Positions 34,261 through 43,846 of a stretch of 64,000 nt of DNA are shown here, piece after piece. Source of the stretch: an uncultured Verrucomicrobiales bacterium (lineage in GTDB: Bacteria > Verrucomicrobiota > Verrucomicrobiia > Verrucomicrobiales > Akkermansiaceae); assembly GCA_937928735.1 (NCBI GenBank), contig CALFVF010000027.1:1-64000 (forward strand), in the 5' to 3' direction. The notes under the pieces were generated by a model. The model was not told the DNA's origin. It ran no database searches and saw only the letters and a list, made by a program, of their open reading frames with translations. Made by a program: the position numbers and the translations under genes. The number at the start of each line of letters is the position of its first letter. Positions within the stretch are counted from its first letter, which is position 1.

Positions 34261-35895
34261 ATGAAATATTGGTTGTTATCTATTTTCGTGCTTCTCACTT
34301 CTCCCGTCTGGTGTCAGCAAATCGATCCAGCTGTCGCCCTTCGTAAAAAAAACTTCCAAGTTGAATCCGTCATTGCTCCTATTCTCAGAGAAAAAGCAGC
34401 CCCCCCCATCTGGCAGGGCCTCACTAAGCTGCACTTACCCATCACCACTCACTCAGAGAAGGCCCGCACCCATGTTAGACAAGGCTTCGCCCTACTCCAC
34501 GCTTCATGGGACTTCGAGGCTTATCGACATTTCTGCCAAGCCGCCAAAGAAGATGACACCTGTCTGATGGCCTACGTTGGCATTGCTCTATCCTTAGTCT
34601 CTCCCACGCACGAATTCTTTAATCAACGTAATTTCGCGATTGAGCGAATGCTAGACCTCGCTGAGCATAAAGAGGAGGAAGAATTCTATTTCCCAGAGCC
34701 AGAGAGAGGTTATGCCTTTGGTACTGGCGTTCTTCTAACAAATGGATTACAGAATGGACTACAGGCATTTCAAGCACTCACCGAGCGCTATCCAAATGAT
34801 ATTCAAGCTGCCGCTCTCACAGCCTTCATGAATCGCGGCGGCTATGATGCGATAGGCCTACCCACTCCGAAGCAAACAGCCGCTATAGCTACTCTAAAAC
34901 AACTCAAACTAGACTACCCAAAACACACTTCTGTCCTCCACTTCTGGCTCATGCTCCACGCCGAAGCACCAGCCCAAAGGACAGAGCTCAGCGCATTCCT
35001 ACCCGATGCTCGCTCACTCGTCGAGATGGCTCCTGAGTTACCCACAGCACACTACCTGCAAGGGCATTTCCAATTCCGCTGCGGACACCTAAATGAAGCG
35101 CAAACATCCTTCCGCACAGCGATCAAACTCTATGCAAAGTGGCAGCAAGACCACAGCATCCCCCTTTCTGACTGTGATGGTCTGATCAAAGCCAGACTCT
35201 ATCTCGCTCACACTCTCTACGCTCAAGGGGAATTTGATGCTGCACTCAAGGAAGCGCAGATACTGGCTCTTCTACCGATCAACTCCAAGCGCCCCCACTC
35301 CGCTGTGTCTAAACTACTCCTCTGGGAGGCAAAAACCCTCCCCGCCAAGCTCTATTACTCGCGAGGAGTGGAGAATGATCTCGCGAAAGCCCAAGAACTC
35401 ATGCCCTCAAAAAAAGACATTCTCAGCTGGCTACCTCACTCACCAGCACCACTCCAGTACGAGGGAATTCACCTCTACCTCGCTGCGCGCAGAGCCCTCG
35501 AAGCCAAACAAACAGAGACAACTCTGGAGCTACAGAACCGATTAAGCAAGTCACTCATCGAGTACAAAGAGGCGGGTAAGCAAGTCATTAAATCCTCCGA
35601 ATACTCCGAGTACCTCAGAGGTCATCAGCACCTCTCTATTCTCAACCTCGAACTCTCTGGCCTCATTACTGAGAGTACGATCGGTAGTGCTAACTGGTAT
35701 TCATCTGCCGCAGAATACCAAAAACCCAGTAGTAACCTCATGCCACCAGCGGAGCTCTACCCCATGGAGCTACGCCTCGCAGAATACTATCTCTCCCAAG
35801 ATAAAAAAGAACTCGCCATGCAAGCCCTTGAGCAAGCCCAGCGACGCAGGCCAGGGCACTTCGCACTCATAGCCCTGAGAGAAAAACTCCAATAA
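34261..35895 (+). CDS. exported TPR-type protein
   Basis: 544 aa with a signal peptide (about 1-18, VLLTSPVWCQQ). The body is helical with several tetratricopeptide-like repeats, for example HVRQGFALLHASWDFEAYRHFCQAAKEDDTCLMAYVGIAL, AHYLQGHFQFRCGHLNEAQTSFRTAIKLY, ARLYLAHTLYAQGEFDAALKEAQILALLP and LRLAEYYLSQDKKELAMQALEQAQRRRPGHFALIAL. TPR arrays mediate protein contacts. No enzymatic motif was seen and the function is unknown. It stands between prfB and thiE on the same strand. Confidence 0.82.
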   Translation: MKYWLLSIFVLLTSPVWCQQIDPAVALRKKNFQVESVIAPILREKAAPPIWQGLTKLHLPITTHSEKARTHVRQGFALLHASWDFEAYRHFCQAAKEDDTCLMAYVGIALSLVSPTHEFFNQRNFAIERMLDLAEHKEEEEFYFPEPERGYAFGTGVLLTNGLQNGLQAFQALTERYPNDIQAAALTAFMNRGGYDAIGLPTPKQTAAIATLKQLKLDYPKHTSVLHFWLMLHAEAPAQRTELSAFLPDARSLVEMAPELPTAHYLQGHFQFRCGHLNEAQTSFRTAIKLYAKWQQDHSIPLSDCDGLIKARLYLAHTLYAQGEFDAALKEAQILALLPINSKRPHSAVSKLLLWEAKTLPAKLYYSRGVENDLAKAQELMPSKKDILSWLPHSPAPLQYEGIHLYLAARRALEAKQTETTLELQNRLSKSLIEYKEAGKQVIKSSEYSEYLRGHQHLSILNLELSGLITESTIGSANWYSSAAEYQKPSSNLMPPAELYPMELRLAEYYLSQDKKELAMQALEQAQRRRPGHFALIALREKLQ

Positions 35896-35947
35896 TTCTC
35901 ACCCTTCTTGCCTTCTCGTACCTCTTACTTTCTGTCTCTATCTCACT

Positions 35948-36598
35948 ATGCACCCACTTTTAGAAAAGGCACGCCTCTATGGCATCGTGGATCTCGGCTA
36001 TATCTCCCCTGATTCTGTTTCTTCAGCCACCAAGGAGCTCTTAGCGGGTGGTGCCGACATTCTCCAGCTCCGTGCAAAAAACACCCCCCTTGATCTTACA
36101 GAGGCGCTCGCCGCTGAGATCCAGCCTCTCTGTCAAGAAGCGGGCATTCCCTTTATTCTCAACGACCATTGTGAACTCGCCGCCAAGCTCGGCGTCGACG
36201 GCCTCCATATTGGCCAAGACGACGGCAGCCTCGCGGAAGCCAGAGCACTGATTGGCCCCTCCATGATTCTTGGCCGCTCCACCCACTCTCTAGAGCAGGC
36301 AAAACAAGCACTCCGAGACGGCTTCGACTACATCGGCTATGGCCCACTCTTCCCGACTCCCACAAAACTAGGCCGCCCAGCAATCGGCTTAAAAGAGGTA
36401 AAAGACATGCAGCGTCTTGTCGGAAGCCAGCTGCCGGCCTTTTGTATCGGTGGCATCACCCGAGATAATCTCCAGAGCATTATCACGGCGGGGGCGCGTC
36501 GCGCGGTGATTGTCTCAGACCTTTTAACATCTCAGGATATTTCTCAGGCCACTGGTAGCGCCAAACTCATTCTTAATCAAACCACACTAACAAACTAA
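35948..36598 (+). CDS. thiE: thiamine-phosphate synthase
   Basis: 216 aa. It joins hydroxymethylpyrimidine diphosphate and thiazole phosphate to thiamine monophosphate. Signature segments are YGIVDLGYI, ADILQLRAKNTP, FILNDHCELAAKLGVDGLHIGQDDG, ILGRSTHSLEQA, YIGYGPLFPTPTK and CIGGITRDNL. The PfkB kinase gene begins 4 nt after the stop, implying one transcript. ThiL, which acts next in the pathway, is at 13878-14768. Confidence 0.95.
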   Translation: MHPLLEKARLYGIVDLGYISPDSVSSATKELLAGGADILQLRAKNTPLDLTEALAAEIQPLCQEAGIPFILNDHCELAAKLGVDGLHIGQDDGSLAEARALIGPSMILGRSTHSLEQAKQALRDGFDYIGYGPLFPTPTKLGRPAIGLKEVKDMQRLVGSQLPAFCIGGITRDNLQSIITAGARRAVIVSDLLTSQDISQATGSAKLILNQTTLTN

Positions 36599-36602
36599 TA
36601 TT

Positions 36603-37514
36603 ATGTCCGTCATCGTCGGAGGCACCATTGCCATTGATAACGTCAAAACACCCACTGCTGAAGCCACTCAACTCCTCGGCGGCTCAGCCTCATATGCCTC
36701 TCTTTCTGCGAGCTTTTACAGTAAAGATGTCCGCCTAGTGGGCATCATCGGCCACGACTACCCCCAGCAGCACCTCGACATGCTAGAGCAGCATAATATT
36801 TCCCTCGCAGGAGTGGAGCGCTCACAGAAAGAATCCTTCACTTGGAGTGGTGAATACATGGAAAACATGAATGACCGCGAGACCCACGCTGTCGCCCTCA
36901 ATGTGCTCGAAGACTGGACCGTGAAGATTCCCGCAAGTATAGCCGACTCAGAAATAATCGTGCTTGCCAATATGTCACCTGATAATCAACTCCAGATGCT
37001 CGCAGGCTGCAGTGCTCCATCTCGCTTCGTGATTGCTGACACCATGGATCTCTGGATTGATATCGCCAAGGAAAGACTCCACGAAGTGCTTCAGCAAATC
37101 GACCTCCTCGTTCTCAATGACTCAGAGGCTAAGATTCTCGCAGGCACCTCCAATATCATTGAGGCAGGTGAGATCCTACGCGCTAAGGGCCCGCGCTACG
37201 TGATCATTAAACTGGGTGAATTCGGCGCGACTCTCTTTGGCCCTGACGACCAGATCTTCCGCTGCCCAGCATGGCCTCTTAGAGAACTCAAAGACCCCAC
37301 CGGTGCAGGGGATAGCTTCCTGGGTGCCATGGCGGGTTACCTTGATGGTCAGTCAGAAATCACCTTCTCTGATCTACGCCAAGGAGTTGTCAAAGGAACC
37401 ATTGCTGCCAGCTTCACCTGTGAGGCCTTCTCCACACAGAGGCTCCAGAATACGACTCCAAGCGAGCTTGAGGAGCGCCAAGCTAAGCTTTTTGAAATGA
37501 CCCAATGGTCCTAG
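36603..37514 (+). CDS. PfkB family carbohydrate kinase
   Basis: 303 aa. The ribokinase fold is shown by VGGTIAIDNVKTP, GGSASYASLSASFYSKDVRLVGIIGHDYP and the C-terminal signature DPTGAGDSFLGAMAGYL with the catalytic Asp and anion hole. PfkB kinases phosphorylate sugars, nucleosides or similar small molecules. Nearness to thiE might suggest hydroxymethylpyrimidine, but the sequence is closer to sugar/nucleoside kinases. The substrate is unknown. Confidence 0.9.
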   Translation: MSVIVGGTIAIDNVKTPTAEATQLLGGSASYASLSASFYSKDVRLVGIIGHDYPQQHLDMLEQHNISLAGVERSQKESFTWSGEYMENMNDRETHAVALNVLEDWTVKIPASIADSEIIVLANMSPDNQLQMLAGCSAPSRFVIADTMDLWIDIAKERLHEVLQQIDLLVLNDSEAKILAGTSNIIEAGEILRAKGPRYVIIKLGEFGATLFGPDDQIFRCPAWPLRELKDPTGAGDSFLGAMAGYLDGQSEITFSDLRQGVVKGTIAASFTCEAFSTQRLQNTTPSELEERQAKLFEMTQWS

Positions 37515-37558
37515 AGAAATAGCATTGCCAAGTCATTGGCGAGCAGTAGTCTATCAAC

Positions 37559-38695
37559 GTGCAAAATTCAGCCTCATCAGCCACTGCATGGGACGGCTAT
37601 GTCTGCCCAAAATGCCGTTTTGTCTTCCGAATCCAACGAGGACAAAACGGAGAGGGAACCGTCTGCCCAAGTTGTCAGAATTTGCTACGTGTTCCCCATC
37701 TTGGCGAGGTGACCCCAGCCCCTCTCCCTAGTAGCAAAGAGTACCAAAACCTAGAGAACATTGCAGAATCCTCAGCACAGACTTCTTCCAGAAATTCTCG
37801 CAAAAAACACAGCGAACAAGCCTGGGAGAAGCAAGGATCAGAGGTCGATATAGCACTCGCAAAAACCGAAGGCCTCCCGTGGATCTGGATCGCCCCGTTC
37901 ACACTCTTAGCCTGCGGTATCATTGGACTCTTAGGCTGGTACACACTCGCTGAACCCCCTGAGCCAGCCACACCGCCAAAAGCGACCCAGCTCGCCAAGA
38001 AAGACACTAAGATCACAGAACCCACACCCTCTAGTGAGGAAACAAACCTCAATGTATTTCAGTACAATACAAATCGCGATGAACCGATTCTGCTAGCACT
38101 TTTTAAAGCATTCGTAACCGCTAAAGAACCTCAGGACCTAAACGCCATAATCCGCCCAACAGATCTCATGGAAGAGCTATGGGAGACCCTTCATGAACCA
38201 GCCAACCAAAGAGCTCCTGTCGCATCACTAAACAGCGTCTCTGGTGTCATTGGCCTTCCCAACTGGATTGTCTGCACACTAATCGATAAGAACCATAAGC
38301 AGCGGATTTATTTTGTGGAACACAGTAACGGAGAATTTCTCATCGATCTTGAGAGCTCACTGGGCCGAAGTGACATGGATTGGGAAAATTTCAAAACCTC
38401 CAAAACATCCACCCCCACCTGGATGCGAGCCACCTGCTCACCTGCCTACTACTTCAACTATGACTTATTTGATGAAAAAACTTATCGCTGCGTGCGCCTT
38501 GAGAGCCCTGATCAGCAGCACGTCCTCTACGGCTATGTCCCGGTGACTAGCCCTTTGGTCACACAACTACTTCCACTATTTTCGGAATACAATCGAACCT
38601 TAGCTATCGTCTCCGTTCACTTTCCTGAAGACCCTTCTAGCCCAGACCAAGTTTATATCAAAGATGTCAAAGGTCACGGCTGGATAGCTCCTTAA
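37559..38695 (+). CDS. zinc-ribbon single-pass membrane protein, family member 4
   Basis: 378 aa with a GTG start at 37559; no ATG occurs before the zinc ribbon. Cys16/Cys19 and Cys36/Cys39 (YVCPKC, VCPSC) form a zinc ribbon. One membrane helix (about 108-129, WIWIAPFTLLACGIIGLLGWYTL) is followed by a Pro/Thr/Glu-rich linker and the family domain (FKAFVTAKEPQDL, GEFLIDLESSLGRSDMDW, YYFNYDLFDEKTYRCVRL, VLYGYVPV, final VKGHGWIAP). It is a dispersed paralogue of the genes at 19672, 20830 and 24966. Function unknown. It lies 45 bp after the PfkB gene. Confidence 0.77.
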   Translation: MQNSASSATAWDGYVCPKCRFVFRIQRGQNGEGTVCPSCQNLLRVPHLGEVTPAPLPSSKEYQNLENIAESSAQTSSRNSRKKHSEQAWEKQGSEVDIALAKTEGLPWIWIAPFTLLACGIIGLLGWYTLAEPPEPATPPKATQLAKKDTKITEPTPSSEETNLNVFQYNTNRDEPILLALFKAFVTAKEPQDLNAIIRPTDLMEELWETLHEPANQRAPVASLNSVSGVIGLPNWIVCTLIDKNHKQRIYFVEHSNGEFLIDLESSLGRSDMDWENFKTSKTSTPTWMRATCSPAYYFNYDLFDEKTYRCVRLESPDQQHVLYGYVPVTSPLVTQLLPLFSEYNRTLAIVSVHFPEDPSSPDQVYIKDVKGHGWIAP

Positions 38696-38718
38696 TTTCA
38701 CTAACAAAATCTAACATT

Positions 38719-40125
38719 ATGAATTCATCCGACGCCGCCAGCACCTACAGTAAAGCGCTCCAAATTAACCTAGACCCTTCCAAGTACGGAGCCTTTGCTG
38801 AGATCGGTGCTGGCCAAGAAGTCGCCAATTGGTTCTTTCGAGCCTCGGCAACAGCGGGAACTATGGCAAAAGCCACTTCTGCTTATGACATGACAATGAG
38901 TGATGAGATCTATGGCAAGGCCAAGCGCTATGTCTCGCGTGAGCGCCTCATCGCGATGCTCGATCACGAATACTCTCTACTAGAGCAAAGACTCTCCGAG
39001 GAGCGCGGCGAGAAGTCCACCTTCTTTGCCTACTGTAATACTGTGCGAGCACGAGGCTACAAGGACACCGGGGAGTGTCACGGCTGGATGGGCATTCGCC
39101 TACAGCTCAAACCAGGCGGGCCAGCCTCTAACATCCTCATGCATGTCCGATTACTGGATAAGGAAAATGTCGACCAAATGGACGCCCTAGGCACTCTGGG
39201 CGTGAACTTAATTTATGCCGCTTTCTTCCACCGCAATAACTTGCAGAACTTCGTGGAATCTCTCGTTGATAACATCAAACCCGGTAGTGTTGAGGTCGAC
39301 ATGTTGAAATTCCGTGGTGAGGGCTTCCGCTACGTCGACAACCGCTTATGCACTCTCCAGCTTGTTCAGAGTGGCCTAACAGATGCCGCCATGTTCTTAC
39401 CGGATGGAGAAGTCGTCCAGCCTGCAGAAGCTCTCTACAAGCGCCCTATCTCTCTGATTCGCGGCAGCTTTGACCCAGTCACCCACCTTCACCTAGACAT
39501 GCTTCGCCAGACCAGAGAGAGCTTCCGTGCAGAGCTCACTGAGCAGCAACAAGAAGACGCCATAGAAATCTGTGAGATCTCCATGAATAACACCCTCAGA
39601 GATAAAGGTGAAGACGTCGACCACGTCGAATTTCTTGACCGCGTGGGCGCTCTCCAAGCACTCGGCAAAACTGTTCTCATCTCTCGCTGTTTTGAGTTCC
39701 ACAGAATTGCCGCTTACCTCAGCCGCTACACCAGTGGCCCCATTGGCATCGTTCTTAGTATCGGCCTTCTCAATGAACTATTTAAAGAAAAATGGTCGCA
39801 GAATCTAGCAGGTGGTATTCTTGAGTCCTTTGGTCGCTTATTTAAGCACGAGCTCTCACTCTACGTCTACCCCTGGAAGAACCGAAATACAGGTGAGCTC
39901 GTCACTGCTGAGAACTTTACTGTGGCAGAAAGCTCCAGCCACCTCTATCGCCATTTTCTAGAAAACAATATGATTCGCTCCCTAGAGTGTAGTGATGAAA
40001 CTCTCCTCACTCACACGAGTCGTGATATCCAACGATTGATTTTATCTGGCAATGACAGCTGGAAGCAGCATGTCCCGAAAGAAGCGCACAAAGCCGCCAA
40101 ACATAAGGCCCAAACGCAGGGCTAA
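38719..40125 (+). CDS. conserved protein of unknown function
   Basis: 468 aa. I recognise a conserved cytoplasmic family found in several phyla (SKYGAFAEIGAGQEVANWFFR, AYDMTMSDEIYG, RYVSRERL, MLDHEYSLL, GECHGWMGIRLQ, MHVRLLDKEN, ALGTLGVNLIYAAFFH, LESFGRLFKHELSLYVYPW). Members are often labelled nicotinate-nucleotide adenylyltransferase or TonB receptor. The only support seen for the former is a chance-like SFDPVTHLHLDML, which lacks the HxGH placement at an N-terminal Rossmann fold, so neither label is adopted. The biochemical role is not known to me. The ArgA-like gene starts 13 bp after its stop. Confidence 0.8.
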   Translation: MNSSDAASTYSKALQINLDPSKYGAFAEIGAGQEVANWFFRASATAGTMAKATSAYDMTMSDEIYGKAKRYVSRERLIAMLDHEYSLLEQRLSEERGEKSTFFAYCNTVRARGYKDTGECHGWMGIRLQLKPGGPASNILMHVRLLDKENVDQMDALGTLGVNLIYAAFFHRNNLQNFVESLVDNIKPGSVEVDMLKFRGEGFRYVDNRLCTLQLVQSGLTDAAMFLPDGEVVQPAEALYKRPISLIRGSFDPVTHLHLDMLRQTRESFRAELTEQQQEDAIEICEISMNNTLRDKGEDVDHVEFLDRVGALQALGKTVLISRCFEFHRIAAYLSRYTSGPIGIVLSIGLLNELFKEKWSQNLAGGILESFGRLFKHELSLYVYPWKNRNTGELVTAENFTVAESSSHLYRHFLENNMIRSLECSDETLLTHTSRDIQRLILSGNDSWKQHVPKEAHKAAKHKAQTQG

Positions 40126-40138
40126 CTCGTTCCCCACC

Positions 40139-41212
40139 ATGCAGCCATCTCCACCAAACACATCTCCCCAAGATATTCGCGCCGTACTTCACTACGTTCC
40201 GCAGTTCATTGGCCGTGTTTTTGTCGTGGAGCTAGACTGGTCATATCTACCGCAGACAGCGAAGGCAGAACTCATGATGGATCTCTGCGCACTCCAGTCT
40301 ATAGGTGTTCGCTTACTCCTCAGCGTCGAGCACAGCTCTGTCTCTGATCTCACGGAGTGGAGCACAGAGTTAGAATTTAAAATGGCACAGCCCCCACTAA
40401 CAATGAACACAGAGCTTGCGCAAGTGGATCTCATTCTCCAGCGAGGACAAGCCTGTCTTATGGATCGTGGAGAGCAGCCTTGTCTCAACCCAAGGGCCAT
40501 TACGATCGCCAATCACATTGGCGCCACAAAGCTCATTACGCTCAATCATTGCAAAAACATCGCTCCAGGCGCGAGCTCACTGGGAGCCATTGCACTCAGT
40601 GAACTGGTAAAGCGAGATAGTCCGCAACCAGAAATTATCCAGCGAGCGCAGCGAGCCTGTGAGCAAGGTATGGAGCGAGTTCACATCCTCAATGCACAAA
40701 TACCAGGTGTCTTCCTTGATGAACTCTTCTCCAATGAAGGGGCTGGCACCATGATTCACAAGGATAGCTACCAGCAAATCCGACCACTCCGAGAAGAAGA
40801 CATTCCCGAGTTACTCGGCATGATTGGCAGATCTGTTAGAAATTCTCATCTTGTCCCAAGAAACTACGAAGCAATACAAAGCCAGCTTACTCACTACCAT
40901 GTGATATGCCTAGATGACCATGTCGTAGGCTCCATAGCCCTTCACCCATACAGCTGTGAGAACCAAGCCGAGATCGCCTGCCTCTATGTGAAGCACTCCC
41001 ATGAGTCTCGTGGCTATGGTGCAGCCTTAGTCACCCACGCCACAGAACTCGCGATCAAAGCCGGCTACCAGAGAGTCTTTGCCCTGACTAATCGCGCCGC
41101 TGACTTCTTTCTGAAACTCGGCTTCCAACAATCCACTCAGCTCCCTACAATTCGCCGCCAACAGCTCGATAACAGCGGCAGGGATTCCGCGATTTTTGAG
41201 AAGCAGCTCTAG
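40139..41212 (+). CDS. ArgA-like amino-acid N-acetyltransferase with degenerate kinase-fold domain
   Basis: 357 aa from the ATG at 40139; an earlier ATG at 40052 would overlap the upstream gene by 74 bp. The C-terminal GNAT domain has IACLYVKHSHESRGYGAALVTHA and KAGYQRVFALTNRAADFFLKLGFQ. The junction MERVHILNAQIPGVFLDELFSNEGAGTMI is characteristic of bifunctional-type N-acetylglutamate synthases. The N-terminal amino-acid-kinase domain is short; where family members have a KLGG-type strand and HGGG loop it reads VVELDW and SVEHSS, so kinase chemistry is lost. It probably acetylates glutamate in arginine synthesis, but other arg genes are absent. Confidence 0.8.
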   Translation: MQPSPPNTSPQDIRAVLHYVPQFIGRVFVVELDWSYLPQTAKAELMMDLCALQSIGVRLLLSVEHSSVSDLTEWSTELEFKMAQPPLTMNTELAQVDLILQRGQACLMDRGEQPCLNPRAITIANHIGATKLITLNHCKNIAPGASSLGAIALSELVKRDSPQPEIIQRAQRACEQGMERVHILNAQIPGVFLDELFSNEGAGTMIHKDSYQQIRPLREEDIPELLGMIGRSVRNSHLVPRNYEAIQSQLTHYHVICLDDHVVGSIALHPYSCENQAEIACLYVKHSHESRGYGAALVTHATELAIKAGYQRVFALTNRAADFFLKLGFQQSTQLPTIRRQQLDNSGRDSAIFEKQL

Positions 41213-41349
41213 AGCCTATCTGACCATTTCACTTCGAGAACCAGCTCCATATTCTCACCCTAGTGACGGCTTAGAATATTGGTTTTGACTCATGCGGCTT
41301 CGCTGAATTTTGCTTTTGCTCGCTCATCAGATACGCTATTTCAAGGTCT

Positions 41350-43842
41350 ATGAGCATCTCCATCAAAGACTATGAAAAGCTAGGCGCTTTCTATCTGGGA
41401 AAAGAATACGATCAACAAACCAAATCCCTCCAGGAAGATCTCCTGCTCTATGACTCCAAAGACCTCGTCACCCACGGTGTGGTGCTTGGGATGACAGGAT
41501 CTGGTAAGACAGGGCTCTGCCTCTCCATTCTCGAAGAAGCGGCTATGGATAATATCCCAGCCATTGTCATTGACCCTAAGGGCGACATTGCCAACCTCAT
41601 GCTGGCATTCCCAGATCTTGCGCCAGAAGATTTCCAACCATGGATCAATGAAGACGATGCTCGCAAGAATAACCAAAGCCCACAAGAATACGCCACCCAG
41701 ACTGCGAAAAATTGGCAAGAAGGCCTCCAATCATGGGGGCAAGATAAGGCCCGCATCCAGACATTCCGCGATAAGGTGGATATCAACCTATTCACTCCAG
41801 GTTCTAAAGCAGGTATTCCCGTCTCCATTCTCAGCTCACTAGTCTGCCCTGCGGCCAAAGTCCTCGATGACTCCGAACTCCTCGGTGATCATATCGAGAG
41901 CACAGTGAGCTCACTCTTGTCTTTGTTAGACTTAAATACTGATACCATGCAGAGTGAGGAAGCAGTATTACTCTCTAATATTTTCCAGTACTGCTGGCAG
42001 CGCCAAGAAGACCTCACACTGGAGAATCTCATCCGCTTTATCCAGAAGCCGCCGTTTCGTAAAATCGGCATCATTGATCTTGAGACTTTCTACCCGCCAA
42101 AGAAACGCCAAGACCTCGCCCTCAAATTCAATGCCCTCCTTGCCTCCCCAAGCTTCTCCGCTTGGCTAGAAGGCCCTTCTTTAGACATTCACAACATGCT
42201 CTATCAAGAGAATGGTAAGGCGAGAGTCTCTATCTTCTCCATAGCTCACCTCAGTGAGAGTGAGCGGATGTTTTTCCTCACGATCCTTCTGAATCAAATG
42301 GTCGGCTGGATGCGTGAGCAGAGTGGCACCAGTAGTTTACGAGCACTTCTCTATATGGATGAAATCTATGGTTTCCTGCCCCCCACAGCGAACCCTCCGA
42401 GTAAAAAGCCCCTACTCACTATGCTCAAGCAAGGTCGTGCTTACGGTCTAGGTTGCTTACTCGCGACCCAGAACCCCGTCGACCTCGATTACAAAGCCCT
42501 CTCTAACATAGGCACTTGGTGGCTAGGCAGACTCCAGACTGAGCGTGATAAAAAGCGAGTGCTCGATGGTCTGGAAGGTGCCGCTTCTTCCCAAGAAGGA
42601 CACTTTGATCGAAAGGCCACAGAAGAGCTCCTCGCAGGACTAAACAGCCGCGTCTTCCTGATGAATAACATCCACGAAGATGCTCCCGTTGTCTTCCATG
42701 TTCGCTGGGTGATGAGCTACCTACGAGGCCCTCTAACAAGAAGCCAAATTAAAGTCCTCATGGATCCCAAAAGAGCAGCCTTCCAACCCAAGCCCATAGC
42801 CAAAAAAGCCACCTCTGGCATGTCAATGTCAGCAGCGGCACCTGAGACCCCAAAGAACCCAAGACCAATGGTTGGAGATGGTATTGAGGAATACTTCGCC
42901 CCGATCGCAGGTGAAACGGAGGCTATCACCTATCAGCCCCACCTCCTGCGTGAAGCAGAAGTCTACTTTAGCTCCACAAAAGCCAAGCTCGATAGTTCAC
43001 GTAGCCTGCTTCTCATCCACCCCATGGAAGACTCCGGTGTCGACTGGCAAGCAGAACTCAACTACCAGCCCCAGACACACAACCTCCTCTCCCAGCCAGA
43101 AGAGAACGTCAACTTCGCTGACCTGCCAAGCTATGCGATGAATGCGAAGAACTACAAGATCGTTCACGATGAATTCGAGGACTGGATCTACCGTAATGAA
43201 CGCGCCGAGATCCTCTACAGCCCTCTGCTAAAACAATACTCGAAGATGGATGAAACAGAGTCCCAGTTCCGCTCACGTATCGTCCAGCAAGCGCGTGAAA
43301 CACGCGATGAAGCACTCGATGACTTCCGCACAAAGATGCAGAAGAAAATCAACTCCAAGCAGGGGCAGCTCGCCCGTGCTCTGGAAGCACTCAGTCGTGA
43401 GGAGTCTCAGGCAGATAGCGCCAAGCTCCAAGCAGGTATGTCAATACTTGGAGCTGTCGTGGGCCTCTTTGCAGGTAAACGTAAACTCTCAGCGACCAAT
43501 ATCCGCCGAGGCCGCAGCTCCCTCAACTCCACAAGTCGCGCCATGCAGCAGCGCCACGATGTAAAAATCGCTGGCATGAAAGCAGAAGACCTCAGAGCCG
43601 AGATCACCGAACTCGAACTAGAAATGCACGAAGAGAGTCGTGAGTTAGAAGCCAAGTATGACCCCTTAGACATTCCTTTAGAAACGATCAGCGTAAAACC
43701 TTACAAGAAAGATATCCAAATAGAAACTGTCGCCTTAATCTGGCTACCCTACAACACCCACGGTCAGCTAGTGGCTAATTCAAAAAGTCTTAGTAAACGC
43801 GCAACAGGTAACACTAACAGCATTTCTGGAGGCATGGGTTAA
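41350..43842 (+). CDS. HerA-like ATP-binding protein
   Basis: 830 aa. Walker A GMTGSGKT lies at 47-54, close to the N-terminus. A further strand has VIDPKGDIANL, and Walker B is in LRALLYMDEIYGFLPP. The sensor-like LATQNPVDLDYKALSNIGTWWLGRL is typical of the HerA/VirB4/FtsK-like DUF87/DUF853 group. A C-terminal coiled-coil region (about 680-790, Lys/Glu/Arg/Gln-rich) surrounds a glycine-rich hydrophobic stretch (SILGAVVGLFAG) like that in large DUF853 proteins. The role is likely DNA or protein translocation; no NurA nuclease gene is adjacent. It is about 500 residues larger than archaeal HerA. Confidence 0.85.
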   Translation: MSISIKDYEKLGAFYLGKEYDQQTKSLQEDLLLYDSKDLVTHGVVLGMTGSGKTGLCLSILEEAAMDNIPAIVIDPKGDIANLMLAFPDLAPEDFQPWINEDDARKNNQSPQEYATQTAKNWQEGLQSWGQDKARIQTFRDKVDINLFTPGSKAGIPVSILSSLVCPAAKVLDDSELLGDHIESTVSSLLSLLDLNTDTMQSEEAVLLSNIFQYCWQRQEDLTLENLIRFIQKPPFRKIGIIDLETFYPPKKRQDLALKFNALLASPSFSAWLEGPSLDIHNMLYQENGKARVSIFSIAHLSESERMFFLTILLNQMVGWMREQSGTSSLRALLYMDEIYGFLPPTANPPSKKPLLTMLKQGRAYGLGCLLATQNPVDLDYKALSNIGTWWLGRLQTERDKKRVLDGLEGAASSQEGHFDRKATEELLAGLNSRVFLMNNIHEDAPVVFHVRWVMSYLRGPLTRSQIKVLMDPKRAAFQPKPIAKKATSGMSMSAAAPETPKNPRPMVGDGIEEYFAPIAGETEAITYQPHLLREAEVYFSSTKAKLDSSRSLLLIHPMEDSGVDWQAELNYQPQTHNLLSQPEENVNFADLPSYAMNAKNYKIVHDEFEDWIYRNERAEILYSPLLKQYSKMDETESQFRSRIVQQARETRDEALDDFRTKMQKKINSKQGQLARALEALSREESQADSAKLQAGMSILGAVVGLFAGKRKLSATNIRRGRSSLNSTSRAMQQRHDVKIAGMKAEDLRAEITELELEMHEESRELEAKYDPLDIPLETISVKPYKKDIQIETVALIWLPYNTHGQLVANSKSLSKRATGNTNSISGGMG

Positions 43843-43846
43843 GAGA

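Noticed and set aside
38719-40125. Naming as nicotinate-nucleotide adenylyltransferase
   Set aside because: The only hint is SFDPVTHLHLDML in mid-protein; the HxGH motif and N-terminal Rossmann position are absent.
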